NCBI GenBank assembly: GCA_903908015.1
Contig: CAIVQI010000083.1
Location: forward strand, 1 to 27,446
Origin: an uncultured Bacteroidota bacterium
GTDB lineage: Bacteria; Bacteroidota; Bacteroidia; UBA7662
Direction: 5' to 3'
Length of the DNA: 27,446 nt
Numbering within the stretch: the stretch's first letter is position 1; every line of letters begins with the position of its first letter. The notes under the pieces were generated by a model. It was given only the letters and a program-made list of their open reading frames with translations. It was not told where the DNA came from and did no database searches. Positions 13,688 to 21,580 of the stretch are shown here, piece by piece. A program made the position numbers and the translations under genes.

Positions 13688-14403
13688 TGTCCAGGCGCTC
13701 CATAGAAGTTTGTTTGAGTCCACTGCTGCATGGTTGTCACGATTTTTCAGGGAAGTGTGTCGTCATCATTGATGTGCTCCGTGCCAGTTCAGCCGTCATT
13801 ACGGGTTTATCCCATGGTGTTTCCGCATTTCGGCCGGTTGCTGAGCCAGATGACGCTATGTATTGGGCAACGCGAGGATACATTCCTGCAGCTGAGCGTG
13901 GTGGTCAGGTCGCCGAGGGTTTTCGTTTAGGTAATTCCCCTTTTTCATACCGTGAGGGTCGGTGGGCCGGACAAAAAATCGCGCTCACAACAACGAATGG
14001 CACCCGCGCGGTTTTGTTGTCTCTGTCGGCGGAAAAGGTCATGATTGGCGGATTCCTCAACCAGCTCGCCGTGGTTCATCAACTCCTGAAGTTTCCGGGC
14101 GATGTTGTTTTGTTCTGTGCGGGCTGGAAAGGACAATTCAGTCTGGAAGACACCTTGTGCGCCGGCGGATTTATTGCTGCATTGAGTGGATATTTTCAAG
14201 TCTCTGGTGATCCCGCTGTGGCTGCATTGGCCCTTTACAAACAACATGAGCACGGCCTCGAACAGGCCGTATCGGGTTCATCTCATTACTTGCGTTTGGC
14301 TTCGAAAGGCCTGGCAGATGAAATCGCATTCTGTCTGAAGCGTGACTTATTCAACATTGTTCCTGTGCTGATGGAAGGGGAATTGGTAGCAAGATCCGAT
14401 TAA
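13687..14403 (+). CDS. comB: 2-phosphosulfolactate phosphatase family protein (ComB)
   Basis: 238 residues from the ATG at 13687 (MSRRSIEVCLSP); the frame opens earlier, inside gcvT, but the conserved part starts here. ComB-family signatures: VVIIDVLRASSAVITGL, ERGGQVAEGFRLGNSPF, ALTTTNGTRAV and FCAGWKGQFSLEDTLCAG. In methanogens ComB removes phosphate from 2-phosphosulfolactate on the way to coenzyme M. Bacteroidota do not make coenzyme M, so the substrate here is probably another phosphosulfonate or phosphate ester, for example one linked to sulfonolipid or sulfolactate metabolism (inference). The one-base overlap with gcvT makes it the second gene of a two-gene operon. Family assignment is strong, reaction uncertain. 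Confidence 0.88.
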   Translation: MSRRSIEVCLSPLLHGCHDFSGKCVVIIDVLRASSAVITGLSHGVSAFRPVAEPDDAMYWATRGYIPAAERGGQVAEGFRLGNSPFSYREGRWAGQKIALTTTNGTRAVLLSLSAEKVMIGGFLNQLAVVHQLLKFPGDVVLFCAGWKGQFSLEDTLCAGGFIAALSGYFQVSGDPAVAALALYKQHEHGLEQAVSGSSHYLRLASKGLADEIAFCLKRDLFNIVPVLMEGELVARSD

Positions 14404-14437
14404 TTCGTTCGAATCATTCGATGTTCGGTCGGATGTG

Positions 14438-14824
14438 TTAATCTGTTTTCAATTTCGTATTGTTCTGGTGCCTTAGGGCATCACGGGTTGTCTTCTTACG
14501 CAAATTTTTTTTGAATGCTTCTTCTAAGTCTACACCGGTCTGGTTGGCCAGGCAAATGAGAACCCAAAGAACGTCGGCCATTTCATCCGCCAACAGCTCT
14601 GCGGATTCGCCTTCTTTGAACGACTGTTCTCCATAAGCCCGGGCCATGATTCGCGCGAGCTCACCAACCTCCTCCATCAATATGGCAGTGTTCGTGAGTT
14701 CATTGAAGTAGCGTACACCAACGGTGCTGATCCACTGATCGACTAATTTCTGTATCTCCTTTAGTCGAAGTGATTCATTCGCGTCAGCTGCACCGATTCC
14801 TGTGCTTGATGGGGGGGGTGTCAT
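14438..14824 (-). CDS. MazG-like nucleotide pyrophosphohydrolase
   Basis: 128 residues, all helical, with the MazG/dUTPase-2 superfamily metal motif: the first pair in ILMEEVGELARI (E-x-x-E) and the second in ELLADEMADVLWVLICLAN (E-x-x-D). Such enzymes hydrolyse (d)NTPs or modified nucleotides to monophosphate and pyrophosphate, removing non-canonical or excess nucleotides. A Pro-rich start (MTPPPSS) precedes the fold, so translation could begin slightly later, but the ATG at 14824 overlaps the dtd stop as ATGA, which supports this start and translational coupling. It is the last gene of the lon-rsgA-dtd operon, converging on comB 34 bases away. Confidence 0.88.
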   Translation of the reverse strand: MTPPPSSTGIGAADANESLRLKEIQKLVDQWISTVGVRYFNELTNTAILMEEVGELARIMARAYGEQSFKEGESAELLADEMADVLWVLICLANQTGVDLEEAFKKNLRKKTTRDALRHQNNTKLKTD

Positions 14825-15273
14825 ATTTTGTTCTGGGTATCAACAATAATGGTAACGGGTCCATAATTTTCCAGTCTAATGAGCATATCGGCACCAAATC
14901 TTCCGGTTTGAACCCGATTGGGCAGCATTTTATGAAGCGTAAGGCAGAAATGATCATATAACCGCAGGGCATCTGAAGGAGACGCGGCCAGAGAATATCC
15001 CGGTCGGTTTCCCTTTTTGGTAGAAGCAAAGAGGGTGAACTGGCTCACCACCAGGATTTCTCCACCGATATCCAGGAGCGAACGATTCATTTGACCGCTC
15101 TCATCTGGAAAAATACGCATATTTAACAGTTTCGATGCCATCCAGTCGTGTTCAGATTCGGTATCGTCCGGCGCCCAACCCGCTAAAACCATCAGACCAT
15201 GTCCTATTTGCCCGATGAGCTCATTGTCTACTGCTACAGTAGCTGAATGCACGCGTTGAATGATCGTTTTCAT
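14821..15273 (-). CDS. dtd: D-aminoacyl-tRNA deacylase
   Basis: 150 residues, standard length. Signatures: MKTIIQRVHSATVAVD, GHGLMVLAG, KLLNMRIFPD, the SQFTLFASTKKGNRPGY active-site segment and, near the C-terminus, NYGPVTI (commonly N-x-GPVT), the Gly-cisPro loop that excludes L-aminoacyl-tRNA. It removes D-amino acids, and glycine mischarged on tRNA-Ala, from tRNAs. rsgA lies 47 bases upstream and the MazG-like gene overlaps downstream by 4 bases. In the gap TATTTTAG (15289-15282 on the minus strand), one mismatch from TAnnTTTG and 8 bases before the ATG, could give an internal promoter. Confidence 0.95.
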   Translation of the reverse strand: MKTIIQRVHSATVAVDNELIGQIGHGLMVLAGWAPDDTESEHDWMASKLLNMRIFPDESGQMNRSLLDIGGEILVVSQFTLFASTKKGNRPGYSLAASPSDALRLYDHFCLTLHKMLPNRVQTGRFGADMLIRLENYGPVTIIVDTQNKI

Positions 15274-15320
15274 AGGTCATGCTAAAATACGACATACTGG
15301 CAGCCAATAACTGCATTTAA

Positions 15321-16241
15321 TCATGCACGGTTATCTTCATTGAGTAGCATACTGAGGTAACTTTTATAGCGCTGACGGGGTATTTTTCCGCCCTCAACGG
15401 CCTCCCGAACAGCGCATTGAGGCTCATGGGCGTGGGTGCAGGTATTAAAATGACATTGAGGAAGGTATGACCGAAATTCAGGGAAGTGGTGGCCCAGTTC
15501 ATAGCCTGAGATATCGGCTAATCCCCATTCCTTAATACCTGGTGTGTCGATGATTCTTAAATCTGGTTCTGGGGTGAACATCTGCGCAAATGTGGTGGTG
15601 TGGGTGCCCTTGCGCGAAAACTGGCTTACTTCTCCTGTCTTTAGGTTCAAATGACCAAAGAGTTTATTCAGAAGACTGCTTTTTCCTACTCCAGAAAATC
15701 CACTGATTAAAGTAATTTTTGATGACAAATGGTCGCGTACGGAATCGAGTCCGTCGCCCCGAATGGCTGAGGTGCAGAATACAGAATACCCCGCATTCGT
15801 GTATATTGACCTGAGTTCATTCGCTTGTTCTACTTCCTGGGCCGACCATTGATCAAGCTTATTCAATACCAAAATCGAGTGTATGCCGTAGGCTTCGGTG
15901 GTCACCAAATAGCGATCGATAAAACCTGGCGATATTTTGGGGCGCGACAAACTGGCTACAATCATGACCTGATCAATATTGGCAGCCAAAACATGCTGTT
16001 GCCTACTCAGGTTAGTGGCCTTCCGAATGATGTGATTGGTTCTCGGTAAGATCTCAGTGATGACGGCTTCTTCATGATCATCGAGGTGTACCATAACATG
16101 ATCTCCCACAGCCACAGGATTTGTTTTTCCTGCGTCGTCGAGCCTGATTTTGCCCCGCAAACGGCACTTCAACACCTGGCCATGGCCCGCATCCACCTCA
16201 TACCAGCTACCGGTGGATTTGGTGACCATGCCCATTGTCAT
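15321..16241 (-). CDS. rsgA: Ribosome small-subunit biogenesis GTPase RsgA
   Basis: 306 residues from the ATG at 16241, which shares one base with the lon stop (TGATG); ATGs at 16235 and 16229 are alternatives. Circularly permuted GTPase: an N-terminal OB-fold with CRLRGKIRLDD, then G4 (VLNKLDQW) ahead of G1/P-loop (GFSGVGKSSLLN), then G3 (DTPGIKEWG). A C-terminal zinc site has Cys-His-Cys spacing in CTHAHEPQC. RsgA checks late 30S maturation near the decoding centre and is stimulated by the ribosome. Position right behind lon puts ribosome assembly and protein turnover under one promoter. Confidence 0.96.
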   Translation of the reverse strand: MTMGMVTKSTGSWYEVDAGHGQVLKCRLRGKIRLDDAGKTNPVAVGDHVMVHLDDHEEAVITEILPRTNHIIRKATNLSRQQHVLAANIDQVMIVASLSRPKISPGFIDRYLVTTEAYGIHSILVLNKLDQWSAQEVEQANELRSIYTNAGYSVFCTSAIRGDGLDSVRDHLSSKITLISGFSGVGKSSLLNKLFGHLNLKTGEVSQFSRKGTHTTTFAQMFTPEPDLRIIDTPGIKEWGLADISGYELGHHFPEFRSYLPQCHFNTCTHAHEPQCAVREAVEGGKIPRQRYKSYLSMLLNEDNRA

Positions 16242-18757
16242 CAAGCAGTGAATGATTTGGTGGCAACAGGAACAACAGCTTTGGGCTCAATCATAGACAT
16301 CAGGTCGACCGCCTTCTGCACTTTTTCGGGCAGTATGGCGAATGCCAAGACGTCTGACATTCGGTCCACATAATGAAATTCGAGGTCGCGGATGTAATCC
16401 TGCCTGATTTCTTCAATGTCCTTGCGGTTTTGCTTACTGAGCACAATATGGCCTATACCGGCTCTTTTGGCGGCCAGGATCTTCTCCTTGATGCCTCCGA
16501 CGGGTAAAACACGCCCCCTTAGGGTGATTTCCCCGGTCATGGCCAATTTTTGACGAATTTTTCGTTGGGTGAAGGCCGAAACGATGCTCGTGAGCATGGT
16601 AATTCCAGCTGAAGGCCCGTCTTTGGGCGTAGCACCCTCGGGCACATGGATGTGGATATCGACAGAATCAAACAATCGGTGGTCGATACCCAATTCACCT
16701 GCATGCACTTTTACGTAGGCCAACGCGATGGAGGCTGATTCCTTCATCACGTCGCCAAGGTTTCCCGTAATATTCACATTTCCCTTGCCTCTGCTCAAAC
16801 TGGTTTCAATAAACAGAATATCACCACCCACGGATGTCCATGCGAGACCCGTAACTACGCCCGCAATTTGGTTTCCTTCATATTCGTCGGAATCAAATAT
16901 GGGTGCACCCAAAATCTTATGGCAATCATCGCGGTTCACTTGGACACGGTATGGGGTTTCCATGGCTTTATGTCGCGCAAAGCCCCGTACGAGGGAGGCG
17001 ATCTTTTTATCCAGGCTGCGCACGCCCGATTCGCGGGTGTAGCGTTCAATGACATATCGGGTCATAGCAGCATTGATGGAAAAATCGTCTTTGGTCAGTC
17101 CGTGCTCCTCCAGTTGTTTGGGAATAAGGTATTTTCGGGCGATCTCTTGCTTCTCTTCCAATGTATAACCATTAATTTCAATGACCTCCATCCGGTCGAG
17201 TAGGGCGGGCTGTATGCTTGATAAGCTGTTGGCCGTTGCGATAAACAGGACTTTGCTCAGGTCGTAGTCGACCTCCAGGTAATGATCGAAGAAAGTGCTG
17301 TTCTGCTCCGGATCCAAAACCTCCAGCAGGGCAGATGACACGTCACCCCGATAATCGCTGCCCACCTTGTCGATTTCATCCAGTACCATTACAGGATTGC
17401 TGCTGCCTGCTTTTTTCAGGCTTTGGATGATACGGCCCGGCATGGCGCCAATGTAGGTTTTGCGGTGTCCGCGGATGACGGCTTCATCGTGAACACCACC
17501 CAAACTCATGCGTACATATTTTCGGCCGATGGCCCGGGCAATACTCTTTCCCAGAGAAGTTTTACCCACACCTGGAGGCCCCACAAGCAATAGGATCGGG
17601 GCCTTCATGTTCGCTTTTAGTTTCAATACGGCCAGGAACTCCATGATTCGATCTTTTACCTTATCGAGGCCATAATGGTCTTGATCCAGTATCTTTTGAG
17701 CCCTTTTCAAGTCGAAACGGTCTGTGCTGTAGACATCCCAGGGCAGGTCAAGCATCAATTCAACATAGTTGAGTACAACGCTGTAATCTGCTGCTGCCGG
17801 ATTCATGCGCTGTAATTTGTCGATTTCCTTATCGAAATGTTGGCGGACTTGGGCGCTCCATTGCTTCTTTTTAGCACGTTCGCGCAGGTTTTGTGCCTCC
17901 AAATCGGGTGTTGCCCCGCCCAGCTCTTCCTGTATGGTCTTCAGTTGTTGGTGGAGAAAATATTCGCGCTGTTGTTTGTCGATATCAACTTTGACCTTGC
18001 TTTGAATCTGATTCTTTAACTCCAGCATCTGGAGTTCTTTGTTGAGCTGGGTGAGTACGTCTGTTGCCCGGTCTTTGAGACCTTCCATTTCCAGAAGACG
18101 CTGTTTTTCAGCTACCTCAGTATTGAGGTTACTGGCGATAAAATTGATCAGAAAGGCCGCACTTTCGATGTTTCTTAGGGCAATGGCGGCTTCGCTGGGA
18201 ATATTGGGCGACTGTTCTATGATTTGCAGGGCCATGTCCTTCATCGAGCCAATAAGCGCCTCAAATTCCTTATCATTTTTGCGCGGCTTCACGTCGCGGT
18301 GGGGCGTCACCCGAGCCTTCAAGTAGGGTTCAGTTTGGGTGATTTCTTCAAGGCGAAACCTTTGGCGGCCTTGGATAATCACGGTGGTATTCCCATCTGG
18401 CATACGCAGCATTTTCAAGATGCGCGCCACCGTCCCGATGTTGTGCAGGTCGCCCACCCCGGGTTCTTCTACTGAAACATCTGTCTGTGAGAGCACACCG
18501 ATGATTTTATTTCCACTATTGGCATCTCGTATGAGCCGTATGGACTTGTCGCGGCCTACAGTAATGGGAATGACAACGCCCGGGAACAACACCGTATTGC
18601 GAAGGGGCAATATGGGAAGTTCGCTGGGAAGTTCTTCGCCCGAATCGTCCTCCTCCTCTGAAGGGGCAGAGATCGGGAAAAAGTCGGAGTCGGTCTCGGC
18701 ATCGTCGTCGTAGCCGTGCATATGTTCGAATGGTGCTGAGGGGTTTCTTCTGCTCAT
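16241..18757 (-). CDS. lon: ATP-dependent Lon protease (LonA)
   Basis: 838 residues. An acidic N-terminal extension of about 45 residues (rich in D, E and S) precedes the LAN substrate-binding domain, which begins near LPILPLRNTVLFPGVV. A coiled-coil region and the AAA+ module follow: Walker A GPPGVGKTSLGKS around residue 391, Walker B VMVLDEIDKVGSDYRGD and SALLEVLDPEQNSTF. The protease domain has the catalytic Ser in PKDGPSAGITM (about residue 716) and Lys in GGIKEKILAAKRAG (about residue 757). It degrades misfolded and short-lived regulatory proteins in the cytoplasm. It heads an operon with rsgA, dtd and the MazG-like gene. A perfect 9-3-9 palindrome 17 bases upstream of the start is a likely control site. 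Confidence 0.98.
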   Translation of the reverse strand: MSRRNPSAPFEHMHGYDDDAETDSDFFPISAPSEEEDDSGEELPSELPILPLRNTVLFPGVVIPITVGRDKSIRLIRDANSGNKIIGVLSQTDVSVEEPGVGDLHNIGTVARILKMLRMPDGNTTVIIQGRQRFRLEEITQTEPYLKARVTPHRDVKPRKNDKEFEALIGSMKDMALQIIEQSPNIPSEAAIALRNIESAAFLINFIASNLNTEVAEKQRLLEMEGLKDRATDVLTQLNKELQMLELKNQIQSKVKVDIDKQQREYFLHQQLKTIQEELGGATPDLEAQNLRERAKKKQWSAQVRQHFDKEIDKLQRMNPAAADYSVVLNYVELMLDLPWDVYSTDRFDLKRAQKILDQDHYGLDKVKDRIMEFLAVLKLKANMKAPILLLVGPPGVGKTSLGKSIARAIGRKYVRMSLGGVHDEAVIRGHRKTYIGAMPGRIIQSLKKAGSSNPVMVLDEIDKVGSDYRGDVSSALLEVLDPEQNSTFFDHYLEVDYDLSKVLFIATANSLSSIQPALLDRMEVIEINGYTLEEKQEIARKYLIPKQLEEHGLTKDDFSINAAMTRYVIERYTRESGVRSLDKKIASLVRGFARHKAMETPYRVQVNRDDCHKILGAPIFDSDEYEGNQIAGVVTGLAWTSVGGDILFIETSLSRGKGNVNITGNLGDVMKESASIALAYVKVHAGELGIDHRLFDSVDIHIHVPEGATPKDGPSAGITMLTSIVSAFTQRKIRQKLAMTGEITLRGRVLPVGGIKEKILAAKRAGIGHIVLSKQNRKDIEEIRQDYIRDLEFHYVDRMSDVLAFAILPEKVQKAVDLMSMIEPKAVVPVATKSFTA

Positions 18758-18773
18758 GGGCTTAGGTAAGGAG

Positions 18774-18794
18774 AGTCTGACAGCTTGTCAGACT
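18774..18794. promoter_or_regulatory. Perfect 9-3-9 palindrome upstream of lon (operator candidate)
   Basis: AGTCTGACA (18774-18782), spacer GCT, TGTCAGACT (18786-18794): two perfect 9-base arms. It lies 16 to 37 bases upstream of the lon ATG at 18757. On the lon strand it is not followed by a T-run, so a terminator for the upstream phosphatase gene is unlikely. Its symmetry and position fit a repressor or activator site, or an mRNA hairpin in the lon leader. Confidence 0.55.
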
Positions 18795-18872
18795 ATCATC
18801 ATGCGTCTTATTACAATAAAAGTGCCATATAGTGGATCGACTGTATGTTCATGAACCAGGAATGCCGGTATT

Positions 18873-19256
18873 TCATTCTTGGGAATCGGTGGGATCCCGG
18901 TTCCAAACCTGAAATCCCTCAATTTCTTTCAGGGAATCCACCCAGTTACCCCGGAAATTGAGCGCCCGGTCGTCGAGGTAGATGTCGGCCATCGGTTTGC
19001 CGAAACTCCATATTTTATCGTATGGTATATGGTGTAGATCGAGGTAATTTTTCATCCGTTCCTCTTGAGGGGGATGATCATTTTTATGGTATATTTTGTT
19101 GGTGCGTGTACTGAAAATATAGATTTTCCAGCCCTTTTCGCGCAGTTCAGTGAGCGCTTCCCGCGTACCTATAACGGGTGGATCGTAGATTTCACCTCCT
19201 TGCCAACCGCGCGAGTAGGCATGGATGACGCCGTCAAAATCGATGGCTATGGTCAT
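18873..19256 (-). CDS. Small HAD-superfamily phosphatase-like protein
   Basis: 127 residues from the ATG at 19256 (MTIAIDFDGVIHAY); the frame opens further upstream inside the MBL gene, but the HAD motif I must be near the N-terminus. HAD features: motif I AIDFDGVI (nucleophile Asp6, acid/base Asp8), motif II Ser/Thr in IYIFSTRT, Lys in FGKPMAD and motif IV acidic pair in DIYLDDRAL. No cap domain is evident, so it belongs with small capless HADs seen in Bacteroidota, and the substrate may be a macromolecule or simple phosphate ester. Its ATG overlaps the MBL stop as ATGA, so it is coupled to that gene. The 115-base gap to lon suggests a separate lon promoter. Confidence 0.82.
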   Translation of the reverse strand: MTIAIDFDGVIHAYSRGWQGGEIYDPPVIGTREALTELREKGWKIYIFSTRTNKIYHKNDHPPQEERMKNYLDLHHIPYDKIWSFGKPMADIYLDDRALNFRGNWVDSLKEIEGFQVWNRDPTDSQE

Positions 19257-20098
19257 GCCAGAAGGTCTTGTAGTGTGAATGTTTCCCCTACCGTCACGCC
19301 TTTTTCCCCTTCGTGCAGCGAACACATTTCGTATTGTGCGTCGTGTTCAAAAAACAATAGCCAGTTTTCGCGGGCGGCGCGTGACAGAATGTCCGTTTTT
19401 TCTTGTAAAGTCAAAAGGGGTCGCGTATCATAACCCATCACCCAAGCAATTGGTAGGTGAGCCACAGAGGGCAGTAGGTCGGCACAGTAGAGAATTTTTT
19501 GCTGGTTAACCTCCAAAATGGGCAACATCATGCCGTTGGTGTGTCCATCGACCATCAAAACATCCAATCCAGCAACCTGCTCCCCACGTTTCACGAGGTG
19601 TACGCGCTGTTCATCGAAAAGTGGCTTGAAATTTTCAGGAAGAAATGAGGCCCGTTCCCGTGGGTTTGGAGAAGGATATGCCCAATGGTATTGGTCCTCG
19701 CCAATCCAATAAGTAGCGTTGGGAAATGTAGGTAACCAATATTGTCCATCAACCGACCGGGATACAGCACCCCCACAATGGTCGAAATGAAGGTGCGTGA
19801 GTGCCACATCGGTAATGTCGCTCGGGTGAACACCCTTGGCATGAAGGCTGCGCATCAAATTGGCGTCGCCATGGGGTTCGTAGAAGCTAAAAAACTTGGC
19901 TGTTTGCTTATCGCCCAGTCCCGTATCAATCAAAATGAGCCGCGAACCATGGGCAACCAACATGCATCGCATGGCCCATGTGCACAAATTATTGGAATCG
20001 GGGGTTATATATCGGCTCCAAAGCGTTTTGGGCACCACGCCAAACATGGCCCCGCCATCGAGTTTAAACAATCCTGTATCAATACTAAATAGGTCCAC
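19253..20098 (-). CDS. MBL-fold metallo-hydrolase
   Basis: 281 residues if started at the GTG at 20098 (VDLFSIDTGLFKLDGGAMFG). An ATG at 20170 in the same frame adds 24 residues unlike the family and would sit over the likely promoter. The metal motif is THLHFDHCGG (HxHxDH), with a later His in VDGHTNGMM, a C-terminal Asp in LYCADLLPS and a further His in FFEHDAQ, consistent with a two-metal site. Related enzymes include lactonases, phosphodiesterases and glyoxalase-like hydrolases; substrate not assignable. TATTTTTC at 20113-20106 (minus strand) lies 7 bases before the GTG, one mismatch from TAnnTTTG. It is the first gene of a pair with the HAD protein and divergent from mpl. Confidence 0.85.
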   Translation of the reverse strand: MDLFSIDTGLFKLDGGAMFGVVPKTLWSRYITPDSNNLCTWAMRCMLVAHGSRLILIDTGLGDKQTAKFFSFYEPHGDANLMRSLHAKGVHPSDITDVALTHLHFDHCGGAVSRSVDGQYWLPTFPNATYWIGEDQYHWAYPSPNPRERASFLPENFKPLFDEQRVHLVKRGEQVAGLDVLMVDGHTNGMMLPILEVNQQKILYCADLLPSVAHLPIAWVMGYDTRPLLTLQEKTDILSRAARENWLLFFEHDAQYEMCSLHEGEKGVTVGETFTLQDLLA

Positions 20099-20218
20099 TG
20101 CGTTCGAAAAATAGGTGAATTTATCATATGATGATCGGCCTCTTGATAAATAATGTTCTTCATCGCCCACAAATTCGGATATTGCAGGCTGATTTCAGAT
20201 TTGGTTTGTTTGGCAGCT

Positions 20219-21571
20219 ATGAGGATACACTTTATATCGATTGGTGGTGCGGTGATGCACAATTTGGCCTTAGCACTTTCAGCTGAGGGCCATCAAATCA
20301 GTGGATCCGACGACCGCTTTGAGGAGCCTTCACGAGGTCGATTAGAAAAAGCAGGTCTATTGCCCGAAAAAACAGGTTGGTTTCCTGATGAACTGTCGCC
20401 CAGTATCGATTTGGTGATTCTGGGCATGCATGCAAAGACGGATAATCCTGAACTCCAGCGCGCGCAGGAATTGGGATTGACCATACAGTCGTTCCCCGAA
20501 TATGTGGCGCAAAGAAGCGTCGGTAAACTACGCCTGGTCGTTGCTGGGAGTCACGGCAAAACCACCATCACCGCCATGGTGATGCATGTATTGCGATTTC
20601 ATAAGCTTCAGTTCGATTATTTAGTCGGCAGTGGTGTGAAAGGGTTCGATGTGATGGTTCGGTTGACCGATGATGCGCCGGTTGTGGTGATAGAGGGTGA
20701 TGAATACCTCAGTTCATGCCTGGATTTGCGCCCAAAATTCCTCCATTATTCACCCCAGGCCTTAGTCATTTCAGGAATTGCTTGGGATCATGCCAATGTA
20801 TTTCCAACACCCGAGCGGTACAAAGAGGCGTTTCATGATTTATTGGCTTCCCTCCACCCCGGTGCTCGTGTGGGATATGCTGAGGGTGACAACGAACTAG
20901 AGGCGCTGTGCAATCCGTTCAAAGAAACACTGCATGTGCGGGCCTACAAACCAGCCGAATATGTGGTGGAGGACGGTTACGGATTTTTGAAAACCTCTCT
21001 GGGGAAGATTCCGTTGCTGATTTTTGGTCAGCATAATGTTGAGAACATCGCGGCAGCCCGTTTTTTAACCGCTGAGGCCGGAATACCCAAAGAAGATTTC
21101 TACCAGGCCATTGCCTCTTTTCCGGGTGCCGACCGGCGCCTCGAACGGGTTCGGCGCGAGGGAAATTGTTTCGTGTATCGTGACTTTGCGCATGCGCCGT
21201 CTAAAGTAAGGGCGAGTGTTCGGGCCGTTCGGGAGCAGCATCCTAAATTATTTTTAACGGCCATTTTGGAATTGCATACTTTTTCGAGCCTGCGCAGTGA
21301 TTTTTTGCCCCAATACCGCGATGCCCTGAAACTTGCGGATCGTGCTGTGGTTTTCTACCAACCTGGTTTGGCCGAAGAACGTGGACTTCAAGCACCTTCT
21401 GAAGTAGAAATGCGGACTTTTTTCGGAAGAGAAGATTTGGTAGTACGTACATCTTCCCATGAAGTGATAGAGGAATCGCATGAGGGGCAACGAAAAGGGG
21501 TTGTGCTGCTCATGAGCTCAGCGACGTTTGGCGGTGTATCCGCAGAAGCACTATGGCCAATAAATGACTAA
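20219..21571 (+). CDS. mpl: UDP-N-acetylmuramate:tripeptide ligase (Mpl-type Mur ligase)
   Basis: 450 residues from the ATG at 20219 (MRIHFISIGGAVMHNLALAL); the earlier frame-open ATG at 20153 overlaps the divergent MBL promoter. Mur ligase layout: N-terminal UDP-binding domain with GGAVMHNLA and SGSDD, central ATPase with GSHGKTTITAMV at residues 110-121, IEGDEYLSS, and SGIAWDHANVFPT, and a C-terminal domain with RDFAHAPSKVRASV. MurC-type proteins have GIGGxGM at the N-terminus; the GGAVMHNLA wording is typical of Mpl, which reattaches the recycled L-Ala-D-Glu-m-DAP tripeptide to UDP-MurNAc. It therefore points to peptidoglycan recycling. It heads a run of plus-strand genes up to the RsmB-like gene. 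Confidence 0.9.
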   Translation: MRIHFISIGGAVMHNLALALSAEGHQISGSDDRFEEPSRGRLEKAGLLPEKTGWFPDELSPSIDLVILGMHAKTDNPELQRAQELGLTIQSFPEYVAQRSVGKLRLVVAGSHGKTTITAMVMHVLRFHKLQFDYLVGSGVKGFDVMVRLTDDAPVVVIEGDEYLSSCLDLRPKFLHYSPQALVISGIAWDHANVFPTPERYKEAFHDLLASLHPGARVGYAEGDNELEALCNPFKETLHVRAYKPAEYVVEDGYGFLKTSLGKIPLLIFGQHNVENIAAARFLTAEAGIPKEDFYQAIASFPGADRRLERVRREGNCFVYRDFAHAPSKVRASVRAVREQHPKLFLTAILELHTFSSLRSDFLPQYRDALKLADRAVVFYQPGLAEERGLQAPSEVEMRTFFGREDLVVRTSSHEVIEESHEGQRKGVVLLMSSATFGGVSAEALWPIND

Positions 21572-21580
21572 TGATAAACA

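Noticed and set aside
14409..14421. TCGAAT-C-ATTCGA inverted repeat between comB and the MazG-like gene as a bidirectional terminator
   Set aside because: A one-base loop cannot form a stable hairpin of this size and there is no T-run on either side; kept only as a curiosity.
18847..18856. GTTCATGAAC 10-bp palindrome upstream of lon
   Set aside because: Short palindromes of this size are common and it lies far from the start; the 9-3-9 palindrome is much stronger.
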